This document shows positions 52,790-61,525 of a stretch of 64,000 nt of DNA, piece after piece. Position 1 is the first letter of the stretch. The number at the start of each line of letters is the position of its first letter. Source of the stretch: Prosthecobacter debontii (lineage in GTDB: Bacteria > Verrucomicrobiota > Verrucomicrobiia > Verrucomicrobiales > Akkermansiaceae); contig CAMCBV010000002.1 of assembly GCA_945873125.1 (NCBI GenBank), positions 1 to 64,000 on the forward strand, read 5' to 3'. The notes under the pieces are model-generated. The model saw only the letters and a list, made by a program, of their open reading frames with translations, was not told where the DNA came from and ran no database searches. The position numbers and the translations under genes are program-made.

Positions 52790-53329
52790 ATGATGAAACT
52801 CCTCATTCTAGTCATTTCCGCGCTCATGATGTTTTCCGAAATGGGTCACTCGCAGTCGAACAACCAGAACGCTCCTGCGCAGACGGATAATCCATCAAAT
52901 GACCAGCGTGGGAAAAGAGGCTACTGGGAGGCCAACTTGGCAGGTGGAAATTATGTGGTGTCCTTGTCACGGATTACCTCAGTGAGCAGGCACAAGTATG
53001 TTTTGGATGGGGCGGTGATTGTGGATGAAGTGACGGTTGACACGGAAGGACAGTCGCTCGCTCGCTTTTATTTTATCTCTCCCGTCACCACTGCGGGACC
53101 CGATTCAGGGACTGCCAACCTCGCAGCGCGCGCTTTGGAAATTGCCAACAAGACGGCGAGTGAGCATGGCAGCAGTGCGCAGGATATGGTGCAAAAAAAA
53201 TACCCGCTAACCACGCATTCCAAGTCGATTGAATATCGACTGCTAACTGAAGCGCAACTGGGCGCTCTTTATCAAAGTGTGAAAGCCGCCTGGCAGACTG
53301 GCGAAGGGCGGGCGTTCAAGGGGCAATAA
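52790..53329 (+). CDS. Secreted hypothetical protein
   Basis: 179 residues. A signal peptide (MMKLLILVISALMMFSEMGHSQ) precedes an Asn/Gln-rich linker of about 20 residues and a conserved-looking domain (GYWEANLAGGNYVVSLSRIT). No domain recognised. It ends close to metF, which converges with a two-base gap. Likely periplasmic. Confidence 0.85.
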   Translation: MMKLLILVISALMMFSEMGHSQSNNQNAPAQTDNPSNDQRGKRGYWEANLAGGNYVVSLSRITSVSRHKYVLDGAVIVDEVTVDTEGQSLARFYFISPVTTAGPDSGTANLAARALEIANKTASEHGSSAQDMVQKKYPLTTHSKSIEYRLLTEAQLGALYQSVKAAWQTGEGRAFKGQ

Positions 53330-53331
53330 GC

Positions 53332-54243
53332 CTATGGTTCGATTCCCTCATGGAGACCCAGAGACGCATAGATCTGTCGGGTCGCGTGGGATTTGTTGAG
53401 CGTATAGAAATGGATTCCGGCGATGGATTGATCGAGCAGTTCGGCGCATTGTTGGGCGGCATAGTGGATTCCGGCACGTTCAACGGCTTCTGGGTTTGAA
53501 TTGGCGCGATCGAGTGCCTTGATGAGTTTTGCGGGATACCGAGCTCCGGCAGCAAGTTCTGCCATGCGTTTCATGCTGGAGAGTGAAGTGACGGGCATGA
53601 TGCCGGCGATTATGGGGATATGGATTCCCGCGAGTTGGCAGCGATCCCTGTAATCGAAGAAATCATGGTTGTCGAAAAACAACTGGGTGCAGATATAGTC
53701 TGCGCCCGCATCGACCTTGGCTTTCATGTGATCGAGTTCCTCGACACGGTTCGGCGTGGCAGGATGCCCTTCCGGAAACCCGGCCACACCAATGCCGAAC
53801 CCGCGCGGATCAGGATGTTTGGAGGAGTCATTAAATTTTTTAATGTGGGCAACTAGATCGGCGGCGTAGCGAAAATCACCCTGCGACCAATCATAGTTGG
53901 CTTGGTCTTTTGGCGGATCGCCGCGCAGGGCGAGAATGTTCGAGACCCCCGCCTCCGCGTAACGGGTGAGGATGGCATCAATTTCAGATTTCGTGTGTCC
54001 GACACAGGTGAGGTGGGGAACGGGAGGTATGTGGGTGGTTTGTTTGATGCGAAGTACCAGATCATGAGTGAGTTCGCGGGTGCCGCCACCTGCGCCATAG
54101 GTCACGGAGACAAAGGAGGGCGACAGGGTTTCGAGGTTTTGAATCGTCTCATAAAGCTCTTCCCATGCGGCGGCGGCGCGCGGGGGGAAGAACTCAAAAG
54201 ACAGAGAGGGTGCCTGGGCGCTTAGGATGTCGGAAATGTGCAT
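53332..54243 (-). CDS. metF: Methylenetetrahydrofolate reductase
   Basis: 303 residues, FAD-dependent TIM barrel. LSFEFFPPRA, VSVTYGAGG and LALRGDPP are the conserved blocks; the later QLFFDNHDFFDY binds folate. It reduces 5,10-methylene-THF to 5-methyl-THF for methionine synthesis. It has normal length. No metH is nearby. The start matches the family (MHISDILSAQAPSLSFEF). Confidence 0.95.
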   Translation of the reverse strand: MHISDILSAQAPSLSFEFFPPRAAAAWEELYETIQNLETLSPSFVSVTYGAGGGTRELTHDLVLRIKQTTHIPPVPHLTCVGHTKSEIDAILTRYAEAGVSNILALRGDPPKDQANYDWSQGDFRYAADLVAHIKKFNDSSKHPDPRGFGIGVAGFPEGHPATPNRVEELDHMKAKVDAGADYICTQLFFDNHDFFDYRDRCQLAGIHIPIIAGIMPVTSLSSMKRMAELAAGARYPAKLIKALDRANSNPEAVERAGIHYAAQQCAELLDQSIAGIHFYTLNKSHATRQIYASLGLHEGIEP

Positions 54244-54351
54244 TTGAGGAGGAATGGAAGATTAGGACGAAACTTTTTGTTGGATGGTGTGTTATACCTT
54301 CCGCTGACGCATCTTCGCGGTTAATTTCTAAATTTTAAACGTTATTTTTCA

Positions 54352-54975
54352 ATGAAGCTTCAAGTTCTAATCGGTGTTTATGCATGCATTTTACCGTTCC
54401 ATTTACAAGCGGAGGAGTCATCCCGCGAAAAACCGGCCACATCGGGTCTAGAAAAGCGTCCGGATGAAAGGCGAAAAGGGGCAAAAGTAGATGGGGAGGC
54501 GCGTCGCCGTCCCGAGGGGCATGAAGACATGTTCGGGATGATGGACAAAAATCGTGATGGGGTGATCAGCTCGGAAGAATTTTTTACGGCACCAAGAATG
54601 GTAGATATGCCCCAGCAACAGCGTGACAAGTTTTTTGCGCGGATTGACTCGGATGGAGATGGAACAGTCACCGCTGAGGAAATCCGGAAAATGAGGCAGG
54701 AGTCGCAAGAAAGGCGGATGCGTGAACTTCGTGAACTCGATACGGACAAGAGCGGTGGCTTAAGTTTTGAGGAATTTAGCCAAGGCAAGTTTTTCAGTCA
54801 ACTGCCCGAAGACAAGCGAAAGCAAATTTTTGACCGTATGGACACGAATTCCGATGGACAAATCAATGCTGAGGATCGTCCGAAAGGTCCGCGGTTTCAT
54901 GCTGAAGATCGCGAAGACCGTAAGAAATTCGACAAGCGTCCCGCAGGCGGCGATGCGCCAAGCGCGTCTGAGTAA
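54352..54975 (+). CDS. Secreted EF-hand calcium-binding protein
   Basis: 207 residues with a signal peptide (about 1-20). Four EF-hand loops are visible: DKNRDGVISSEE near 65, DSDGDGTVTAEE, DTDKSGGLSFEE and DTNSDGQINAED. The linkers are very rich in Arg, Lys and Glu. Such proteins are frequent in Verrucomicrobiota and Planctomycetota and bind calcium outside the cytoplasm. The exact function is unknown. It shares a bidirectional terminator with secDF. Confidence 0.9.
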   Translation: MKLQVLIGVYACILPFHLQAEESSREKPATSGLEKRPDERRKGAKVDGEARRRPEGHEDMFGMMDKNRDGVISSEEFFTAPRMVDMPQQQRDKFFARIDSDGDGTVTAEEIRKMRQESQERRMRELRELDTDKSGGLSFEEFSQGKFFSQLPEDKRKQIFDRMDTNSDGQINAEDRPKGPRFHAEDREDRKKFDKRPAGGDAPSASE

Positions 54976-55009
54976 GATAGCTCGAAGTCATCGCTTAGAG
55001 TTCACATGA

Positions 55010-55046
55010 AAAAAGCGCGATGCATCTAGGATGCAGCGCGCTTTTT
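55010..55046. terminator. Bidirectional intrinsic terminator
   Basis: AAAAAGCGCGATGCATC pairs with GATGCAGCGCGCTTTTT around a three-base loop, with one mismatch in the stem; it has A- and T-runs on both sides. It lies between the EF-hand gene and secDF, which converge, and would serve both. Confidence 0.9.
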
Positions 55047-55067
55047 AGAGTTTTCGGATGCGTTATC

Positions 55068-57485
55068 TCAATCAGCTTTGATACCCTCAGTGGCAAGAGT
55101 TGTCGCAAGGACATCCTTGCGGAGGTTTCCTCCTTTGCGTTGTGACCACCACAGGGCGATGGGTGAAGCGACAAAGATGGAGGAGTAGGTTCCAATGATG
55201 AGGCCAACCAATATGGTGATTGAGAAGTCGCGCAGGGCGGCTCCACCAAAGAAAGCGAGTACGATGACAGTCAACAGCACGGTCGAAGAGGTTAGGATCG
55301 TACGAGAAAGGGTTTGATTGATGGCATCGTTCATCACCTCGCTGACTTCGCCGGAGCGAATGAGGACGGTTTCTCGAATTCTATCGAAGACGATAATCGT
55401 GTCATTGATCGAGTAGCCGGCGATGGTAAGGATAGCTGCGACGTGGATTTGCGACAGCTGTTGTCCAAGCAGGACCACCACGCCTACAGCGATCAGGATG
55501 TCGTGCAAGACAGCAATGATGGCACCGAAGGCGAAGGAGAGTTCGAAACGAAGGACGATGTAAGCGAAGATGCCGATGATTCCCAAGCCGAGTGCGATAA
55601 CGGCTTCTTTCACAAAGCTCGCACCCATCGTAGCAGAGACGATTTCTTTGGAAGCTTTGATGAGATCATTGCCCAAGCTGTCTTTTTCCCCGAGCAGGGG
55701 AATTTCCGCGCGCAAGGTTTCAATGATTTTATCATTGTCATTTTTGTCGGCACGAATGGTCAGGAGCGAGTCACTGGCAGCAACACTCTGGATTTGTGGG
55801 GTGGCTTCGCGGGTGAGATCGGCTTTTCCGAGTGCGGCATTTACCTCATTGAGGTTCACGGACTTGTCACCGAGCTGGAAGGTGATGATCGAGCCGCCGG
55901 TGAAGTCAATGCCTAGGGAGGATTGTTGTTTGATCCCGAAGGCGGCAAGGGAGATGATGATGAGAACTCCGGAAAAAACCGCGCAGGCTTTTGCTTTTCC
56001 CATGAAATCGAAATTGGCGGATTTGATGAGATTGAGGAACGTCAGTTTACGGAGCATTCCGGTATCGGTTCCCCAGCGAAACAGCACCCGGGTGCCTAGA
56101 ATAGCTGAGAACATGGAGGCAACCAATCCGATCGTGAGGCTTAGAGCGAATCCCTTGATGCTGCCACTGGCCATGCCGATAAGGATGACACAAGCGATGA
56201 GCGTGGTGAGGTTGGAATCGAAAATGGATGAGAACGCCTTATCGTAAGAGGATGCGATGGCGCTTTTGAGGGATTTGCCATTCGCGATTTCCTCTCGCAG
56301 GCGCTCATAAATAAGGACGTTGGCGTCTACGGCCATGCCGATGGTGAGGATGAGACCGGCAATACCGGGAAGAGAGAAAGTGAAGCCGAACATCGCCATG
56401 ACTCCGAAAAGAATAATACCATTGATGCCAAGAGCGACGATCGCGACGAATCCTGCGAAGCGGTAGTAGAGCAGAATGAAAAGCACAGTCAGCGCCAGGC
56501 CGATAACGCCGGAAATAATGCCTTGCTTGACAAAAGATGAGCCGAGCGTTGGGGAGACCGTGCTTTCTTGTTCTACGACAAGCGGATTTTCCAGTGGGTT
56601 CATCAGGGCGTTGCTGAGTTCTTTGGGTTCACCCGGATCATCGAGTCCGCTGACCTCGAAGTTTTTGCTGAGAGTGTCATTGACGGTCGGGGCGCTGATC
56701 ACCACTCCATCGAGAACGATCGCAATTCGATCGATTCCTTTGCGCATATCTTTTGTGAGATTGAACATTTTGTCTGCTCCCTCGCTGTTCAGAGTCACGC
56801 TGACCGCATCGGAGCGTTCCAAGGAGGGAGTGGCGAACGCGATATCCGAACCACCGAGAGCCGCGACCCTTCTGAGCAAGATTGGAGTTGTGATTTCTTG
56901 GCCGTCACGATTTTTCTGAGTCAAGGTGTGGGCGGTGTAGCGAGGCTCGATCGCCTCGCCATCCAATACGCGTTGAGCGAGAGTTTTTCCATTTTCTCCA
57001 ATTTCATCGTTTTTTGGAGAAACCTCTTTGAGTTCAAGTTTGGCAACCGTTTCGAGAATTGCGCGTATTTCGGCGGATTTCTCGGGTTCGATGCCTGGCA
57101 TTTGCACCATGATTCCGTCGACACCTTGGCTGGCAATGATGGGTTCGGAGGTTCCTAATGAGTTGAGGCGTTCATCAATGACGCGCTTTGCTTCCTCGAC
57201 TTGGTCCAAGGTGATGGGGAGGCGGTTGCCGTTGCCGTCATCTTTGGGCTGAATGCGAAGGAAGAATGATGAGCCGCCCACGATGTCGATGCCGCCTTTG
57301 AGCCGCTTTTCAAGAGGAAGGACGGCGAAAGTGCAGAGCGTGACAATACCGAGTATCAGAATGCTGCCGATGTTACGTTTTCTGCTTTCCAGATCCGTTG
57401 CGAAATACCAGAAGAACAAGATCAGGAGACCAAGTCCGGTAAGGAAGATGACGAGAGGGTCGTTGAAAAATGTAATGGCGAGCAT
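55068..57485 (-). CDS. secDF: Fused protein translocase subunit SecDF
   Basis: 805 residues with about 12 membrane spans. The SecD half has the large periplasmic P1 domain (about 60-290) and then the RND-type span region with GLILTIGMAVDANVLIYER. The SecF half starts near residue 480 and has TIAGYSINDTIIVFDRIRE. Both halves carry the conserved proton-relay aspartate. It pulls translocating proteins out of SecYEG using the proton gradient. Fused SecDF occurs in several phyla. It is the last gene of the yajC operon. Confidence 0.96.
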   Translation of the reverse strand: MLAITFFNDPLVIFLTGLGLLILFFWYFATDLESRKRNIGSILILGIVTLCTFAVLPLEKRLKGGIDIVGGSSFFLRIQPKDDGNGNRLPITLDQVEEAKRVIDERLNSLGTSEPIIASQGVDGIMVQMPGIEPEKSAEIRAILETVAKLELKEVSPKNDEIGENGKTLAQRVLDGEAIEPRYTAHTLTQKNRDGQEITTPILLRRVAALGGSDIAFATPSLERSDAVSVTLNSEGADKMFNLTKDMRKGIDRIAIVLDGVVISAPTVNDTLSKNFEVSGLDDPGEPKELSNALMNPLENPLVVEQESTVSPTLGSSFVKQGIISGVIGLALTVLFILLYYRFAGFVAIVALGINGIILFGVMAMFGFTFSLPGIAGLILTIGMAVDANVLIYERLREEIANGKSLKSAIASSYDKAFSSIFDSNLTTLIACVILIGMASGSIKGFALSLTIGLVASMFSAILGTRVLFRWGTDTGMLRKLTFLNLIKSANFDFMGKAKACAVFSGVLIIISLAAFGIKQQSSLGIDFTGGSIITFQLGDKSVNLNEVNAALGKADLTREATPQIQSVAASDSLLTIRADKNDNDKIIETLRAEIPLLGEKDSLGNDLIKASKEIVSATMGASFVKEAVIALGLGIIGIFAYIVLRFELSFAFGAIIAVLHDILIAVGVVVLLGQQLSQIHVAAILTIAGYSINDTIIVFDRIRETVLIRSGEVSEVMNDAINQTLSRTILTSSTVLLTVIVLAFFGGAALRDFSITILVGLIIGTYSSIFVASPIALWWSQRKGGNLRKDVLATTLATEGIKAD

Positions 57486-57551
57486 GGGATTTCAGTAAGA
57501 ATTTGAGAGTGGATGCTGGTAAAGGGCGTGGATGACCGGGGGGATAATGAA

Positions 57552-57872
57552 TTAGTCTTTCTTCGCAACGCTGGCGATAGCTGCCTTGTCGAATTCGAGG
57601 TTGGTGCCTTCCGCGACCTTGATCACGACGGTGGTGTCTTTCACGTTGTGGACGATACCGTGGAGTCCGGCGGTGGTGATGACCTTGTCACCGGTTTTGA
57701 GAGCGGCGATACGGGCGGCTTGTTCCTTGCGCTGGCGTTGCTGGGGACGGATGAGAAGGAAATAGAACAGCACGATCATCACAACCATCATGAACATCGG
57801 GTGACCGATGATGGATTGTGGGCCTTGGGTAGCGGGAGTGGCAGCGGCGAGGGTGTTGAGGAGTTGGATCAT
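57552..57872 (-). CDS. yajC: Preprotein translocase subunit YajC
   Basis: 106 residues. One membrane helix (about 29-47, MFMMVVMIVLFYFLLIRPQ) precedes RPQQRQRKEQAARIAALKTGDKVIT, the conserved YajC core. It forms a complex with SecDF, encoded next. It overlaps the tgt stop by four bases, the same order as in many bacteria. Confidence 0.95.
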   Translation of the reverse strand: MIQLLNTLAAATPATQGPQSIIGHPMFMMVVMIVLFYFLLIRPQQRQRKEQAARIAALKTGDKVITTAGLHGIVHNVKDTTVVIKVAEGTNLEFDKAAIASVAKKD

Positions 57873-58999
57873 GGTTGGGTGTGGTTGGCGTTATATCGTT
57901 GGATGAAAGTGTTTTTGTAGCTTTCGAAAGTTCCGTTGGCAATCGCTTCGCGCGCGTGCCGTGTGAGGGATAGGTAGAAATGCAGATTATGGAAGGAAAG
58001 CAATCGTAAAGCGAGCATTTCGCCTGCCCGGAAGAGATGGCGGATGTAGGAACGGGAGAAACGGGAGACGTGTGGATGGCTGCTTACGCAGATTGGGCGA
58101 GGATCTTTCGAGTGAACGAGGTTTTTGATATGGATGGGTCCGTCCAGGGTGAAGGCGACCCCATGGCGAGCCATGCGGGTTGGCATCACGCAGTCTAACA
58201 TGTCCACGCCGCGGGCGATCATTTCAAGAATCTGCGGGGGAGTTCCCAAGCCCATGGCGTAGCGAGGTTTGTTCGAAGGAAGAAACGGCACGGCGTTCTC
58301 GATGGCGCGGAACATTTCTTCTTCAGGCTCGCCGACCGACACTCCGCCGATGGCATAGCCGTCAAAGTCGAGTTCGACGAGTTCCCGAGCGGACTGCTCG
58401 CGTAGATCGGCATAGACCGAGCCTTGGACGATACCGAAGTGGTTTTGGGGAAGCCCGGCGGTGAGCGGTTGGTTGTCGGTTATCCATTGTTTGCAGCGCT
58501 TTGCCCAGCGGGTGGTGAGGGCGAGCGAGGTGGCTGCGTATTTTTCATCGCAGGGATAAGGGGGGCATTCATCAAAAAGCATGGCGATGTCTGAGCCGAG
58601 CGCGGCTTGGATTTCCATCGATTTTTCGGGGCTGAGCATCATCTTCGAGCCGTCGAGATGGGATTGAAAACGGACGCCTTCTTCGGTGATTTTGCGCATT
58701 TTGGCGAGCGACCAAACTTGAAATCCGCCGGAATCCGTGAGGATGGGCTTTTGCCAGGTGGTGAAGTCATGAAGCCCCCCCATTTCCTGAATCAGCTCGT
58801 CTCCGGGGCGTAGCCAAAGATGGTAGGTGTTTCCGAGAATGATCTGGGCGCCGAGTTCTTCGAGCTCTGCGGGGTGCAGGGTTTTGACTGAGCCCTGGGT
58901 GCCAACCGGCATGAAAATCGGCGTATGAACCTCGCCGTGTGGCAAGGTCAGGGTTCCGGCGCGGGCCGAGCCGTCGGTGTGTTCCAGAGTGAATGGCAT
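57869..58999 (-). CDS. tgt: Queuine tRNA-ribosyltransferase with altered zinc site
   Basis: 376 residues. The active-site regions are complete: LTDSGGFQVWSL (catalytic Asp), YAIGGVSVGEP and DCVMPTRMARHG (nucleophile Asp). It exchanges guanine 34 of GUN tRNAs for the queuosine precursor. The zinc-binding CxCxxC normally before SRAYIHHL reads ICVSSHPHVSRFSRSYIRHL here (about residues 303-322), so two or three ligand cysteines are absent, though the distal HNL histidine remains. A C/H/H/H site is possible. It is coupled to yajC and starts two bases after dnaJ. Confidence 0.92.
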   Translation of the reverse strand: MPFTLEHTDGSARAGTLTLPHGEVHTPIFMPVGTQGSVKTLHPAELEELGAQIILGNTYHLWLRPGDELIQEMGGLHDFTTWQKPILTDSGGFQVWSLAKMRKITEEGVRFQSHLDGSKMMLSPEKSMEIQAALGSDIAMLFDECPPYPCDEKYAATSLALTTRWAKRCKQWITDNQPLTAGLPQNHFGIVQGSVYADLREQSARELVELDFDGYAIGGVSVGEPEEEMFRAIENAVPFLPSNKPRYAMGLGTPPQILEMIARGVDMLDCVMPTRMARHGVAFTLDGPIHIKNLVHSKDPRPICVSSHPHVSRFSRSYIRHLFRAGEMLALRLLSFHNLHFYLSLTRHAREAIANGTFESYKNTFIQRYNANHTQP

Positions 59000-59001
59000 G
59001 A

Positions 59002-60138
59002 TTATAAATCGAAGAAGCGTTTCGCTTTTTCGAGGAAACTCTGATGAACCGGTGAATTTTGATCGCCGATAGATTCGGAAAAGTTCCTGAGTCTTTCTTG
59101 CTGATCTTTGCTGAGTTTGGTCGGAACTTCGACTTGAACCGTGACGTTGAGATCGCCCTTCGAGCCGCCGGATAGGGAAGGCATGCCTTTGTCGCGAACG
59201 CGGAAAGTGGTGCCTCCCTGAGTTCCTGCGGGGATTTTGATGGAGGATTGGCCATCGAGAGTGGGGACCTTGAGTTCGCCTCCGAGTGCTGCGGTGCTGA
59301 AAGGAAGGGGGACTTCGCAGAACAAGGTATTTCCCTCGCGTTCAAAGACATCGTGATCCTCGACGTGAATGAAAGCATAAAGATCACCTGAAGCGCCGCC
59401 GCGGACACCAGCATCGCCATTGCCCGTGGAACGTAACCTGACACCGGTGTCTACGCCTGCGGGAATACGGAGTTTGATACGAGTTTCGCGTTCAACGCGA
59501 CCTTGTCCCCGACAATCGCCGCAGGGATCGGAGACGATTTCTCCAGCGCCCCGGCATTCGGGACAAGTTGATTGTTGAATGAAGATTCCAGCTTGTCGGC
59601 CGACAACCCCGCGACCGCCGCAGGTGCTGCAAGTTTTCACGCCGCCGGCGCCTTTTGAGCCGCTGGCGTTGCATTTGCCGCAGGGTATATTGCGTTCGAT
59701 CTCGAGTTCCTTCTCAACCCCGCGTGCGGCTTCTTCAAGGGTGATTTCGAGATCATAGCGGAGATCGGACCCGCGTTGTTTGCTGTTTTTTTTCCGTGGA
59801 CCCGCGCCGCCGAAAAATTCCTCGAAGCCGCCACCGAAGGCGCCGCCGAAGACTTGTGAGAAGATATCCGCAGGATCATGGAAACCGCCGCGCCCGCCGC
59901 CCATGCCGCCGGAGAAGGCATCATGGCCATAGCGATCATAGGCCGCGCGTTTATCGGGATCGGAGAGCGCTTCGTAGGCTTGGCCGAGTTCTTTGAATTT
60001 ATCTTCGGCAGTTGGATCGCCCGGATTTTTATCCGGATGAAACTTTACGGCGAGTTTGCGGTAAGCCTTTTTGATTTCGGCAGCATCCGCGTTTCGGGAA
60101 ACGCCGAGGATTTCATAGTAGTCGCGTTGTGCGGACAT
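59002..60138 (-). CDS. dnaJ: Chaperone protein DnaJ
   Basis: 378 residues. A J domain (1-70) with HPDKNPG, a Gly/Phe-rich linker with GGMGGGRGG, four CxxCxGxG zinc repeats ([32 protein letters not shown]), and a C-terminal substrate-binding domain. It stimulates DnaK ATPase and delivers substrates. dnaK itself is not in this window. It is downstream of grpE (56 bases) and directly upstream of tgt (2 bases). Confidence 0.97.
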   Translation of the reverse strand: MSAQRDYYEILGVSRNADAAEIKKAYRKLAVKFHPDKNPGDPTAEDKFKELGQAYEALSDPDKRAAYDRYGHDAFSGGMGGGRGGFHDPADIFSQVFGGAFGGGFEEFFGGAGPRKKNSKQRGSDLRYDLEITLEEAARGVEKELEIERNIPCGKCNASGSKGAGGVKTCSTCGGRGVVGRQAGIFIQQSTCPECRGAGEIVSDPCGDCRGQGRVERETRIKLRIPAGVDTGVRLRSTGNGDAGVRGGASGDLYAFIHVEDHDVFEREGNTLFCEVPLPFSTAALGGELKVPTLDGQSSIKIPAGTQGGTTFRVRDKGMPSLSGGSKGDLNVTVQVEVPTKLSKDQQERLRNFSESIGDQNSPVHQSFLEKAKRFFDL

Positions 60139-60194
60139 GGATAAGTGGTGAAACTTTGAATGTTGAATTCCGAATCTGAGACGTCAGCAATCGG

Positions 60195-60755
60195 TTATTT
60201 GGAATCGGAATCGGGGGCGGAGACGACCACGCTGGCGGGACGCAGAAGGCGGTCGCGAAGCTTGAATCCACGGCGCGCAGTACGGATGATCGTGCCTTCG
60301 GGTTGGTCCGAGGCCTCTTGTGAAACCGCATCGTGGAGATTGGGATCAAACTGGCCCTCGGTTGAAATTTCGGTAATACCTTGGTTACTGAGAAACTCAT
60401 TGAGTTGTTTGCGCACCATATCCATGCCGATATAGATCATGGATGACGTGTCCTGTGCGGCTGCTTGCATGCCCATTTCAAAGTTATCGATCACAGGTAG
60501 AAGATCCTCAAGCAGGCGTTGGTTGGCGTATCGGATGGCGTCTTCGCGTTCGCGGGCGGTGCGTTTGCGAAGATTGTCCATTTCTGCGGCTGTGCGTAGG
60601 GAGAGTTCTTTCCATTTGGCGACTTCCGCTTCGAGTTGCTCCATTGGACTGAGTTCGGCAGTCGCTTGATTTTCCTGGGTCGTCCCGGTGGGATCTTGGA
60701 TCTTATCCTCAGAATCGGGGATTTCTTGAGCTGGTTTTGAATCGTCTTGCTGCAT
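60195..60755 (-). CDS. grpE: Nucleotide exchange factor GrpE
   Basis: 186 residues. An acidic disordered N-terminus (about 1-45) is followed by a long coiled coil (AEMDNLRKRTAREREDA) and a C-terminal beta domain with GTIIRTARRGFKLRDRLLRPA, the standard GrpE ending. It releases ADP from DnaK. It pairs with dnaJ in one unit. The 153-base upstream gap may hold a heat-shock promoter, but I see no CIRCE element. Confidence 0.96.
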   Translation of the reverse strand: MQQDDSKPAQEIPDSEDKIQDPTGTTQENQATAELSPMEQLEAEVAKWKELSLRTAAEMDNLRKRTAREREDAIRYANQRLLEDLLPVIDNFEMGMQAAAQDTSSMIYIGMDMVRKQLNEFLSNQGITEISTEGQFDPNLHDAVSQEASDQPEGTIIRTARRGFKLRDRLLRPASVVVSAPDSDSK

Positions 60756-60907
60756 AAGGGGAATGTGTATTCAGGAATGCCTTGAGGTCAACTCCTTGCA
60801 GGCAGTTTATGCTAGGGGAAAAGGAGGATCGCAAAACAAGAAATGAAGTTCCGCTCCCCGAATTCGGTGAGCAAAGCTTTTTTGTAAATAAGCCAATCGG
60901 GAGTAAA

Positions 60908-61513
60908 TCAGTCCTTGGCGGAATCGGAGACTTCTCCGCCGGGCGCCTCAGGTGAAGCGTCCGGCGCGATTTCTTTATCATACTCCGCATCGATGACAGG
61001 CTTTGGTGGTGAGAGGAGTTCCATGACTTCGATCTGGATTTTTTCCACTTCGTCGAGAGGAATATTGGGATCTTTGACTATAAATATTTCGCCGGTTTTA
61101 CGATGTTCGTAAATGCGGAGGATGCCGCTGCCTGTGGGTTGGGTGTCGGTTTCACGCAGGATTTTTTGACGTTCCAGCATGACCGCCAGGATGTAACGGG
61201 TGTTTTCGGTGTGTTCCAGATCGTCTTCGACAAGTTGTTTGAGAAGGTCTTCCGCGCTTTGTTTGGTGACGACCGGTTGGGTGTCGTTGCTGAGTGTGGG
61301 CAGGAATTTGGTCCGCCAAGAAGAGAATGGCGGCTCATCTTCAGTTGGGCGTTGGGCCCATGCTTCTTCACAAAAATCTTTTCGAACATAACCGGAAGAT
61401 TCGGGATCCGGAAAAAGTGCGGTTACAATGGGCTGACCTTCGGTGAAGGGAGTTTGGGTGATGCTGCATTCGCGACTGCGATTGCGGACATGCCATGATT
61501 CTTGGAGTGCCAT
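60908..61513 (-). CDS. Conserved hypothetical protein of the chaperone/secretion cluster
   Basis: 201 residues, no signal peptide or membrane span. The N-terminal half is the most distinctive, with WHVRNRSRECSITQTPFTEGQ and SGYVRKDFCEEAW: two cysteines and an aromatic pattern like a small zinc or redox domain. The C-terminal half is acidic and low in complexity. It lies 12 bases downstream of the LptF/G-like gene. I do not recognise the family. Confidence 0.85.
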   Translation of the reverse strand: MALQESWHVRNRSRECSITQTPFTEGQPIVTALFPDPESSGYVRKDFCEEAWAQRPTEDEPPFSSWRTKFLPTLSNDTQPVVTKQSAEDLLKQLVEDDLEHTENTRYILAVMLERQKILRETDTQPTGSGILRIYEHRKTGEIFIVKDPNIPLDEVEKIQIEVMELLSPPKPVIDAEYDKEIAPDASPEAPGGEVSDSAKD

Positions 61514-61525
61514 GGTTTGATGGAT

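Noticed and set aside
55570-56247. 225-residue plus-strand frame
   Set aside because: Shadow of secDF on the opposite strand.
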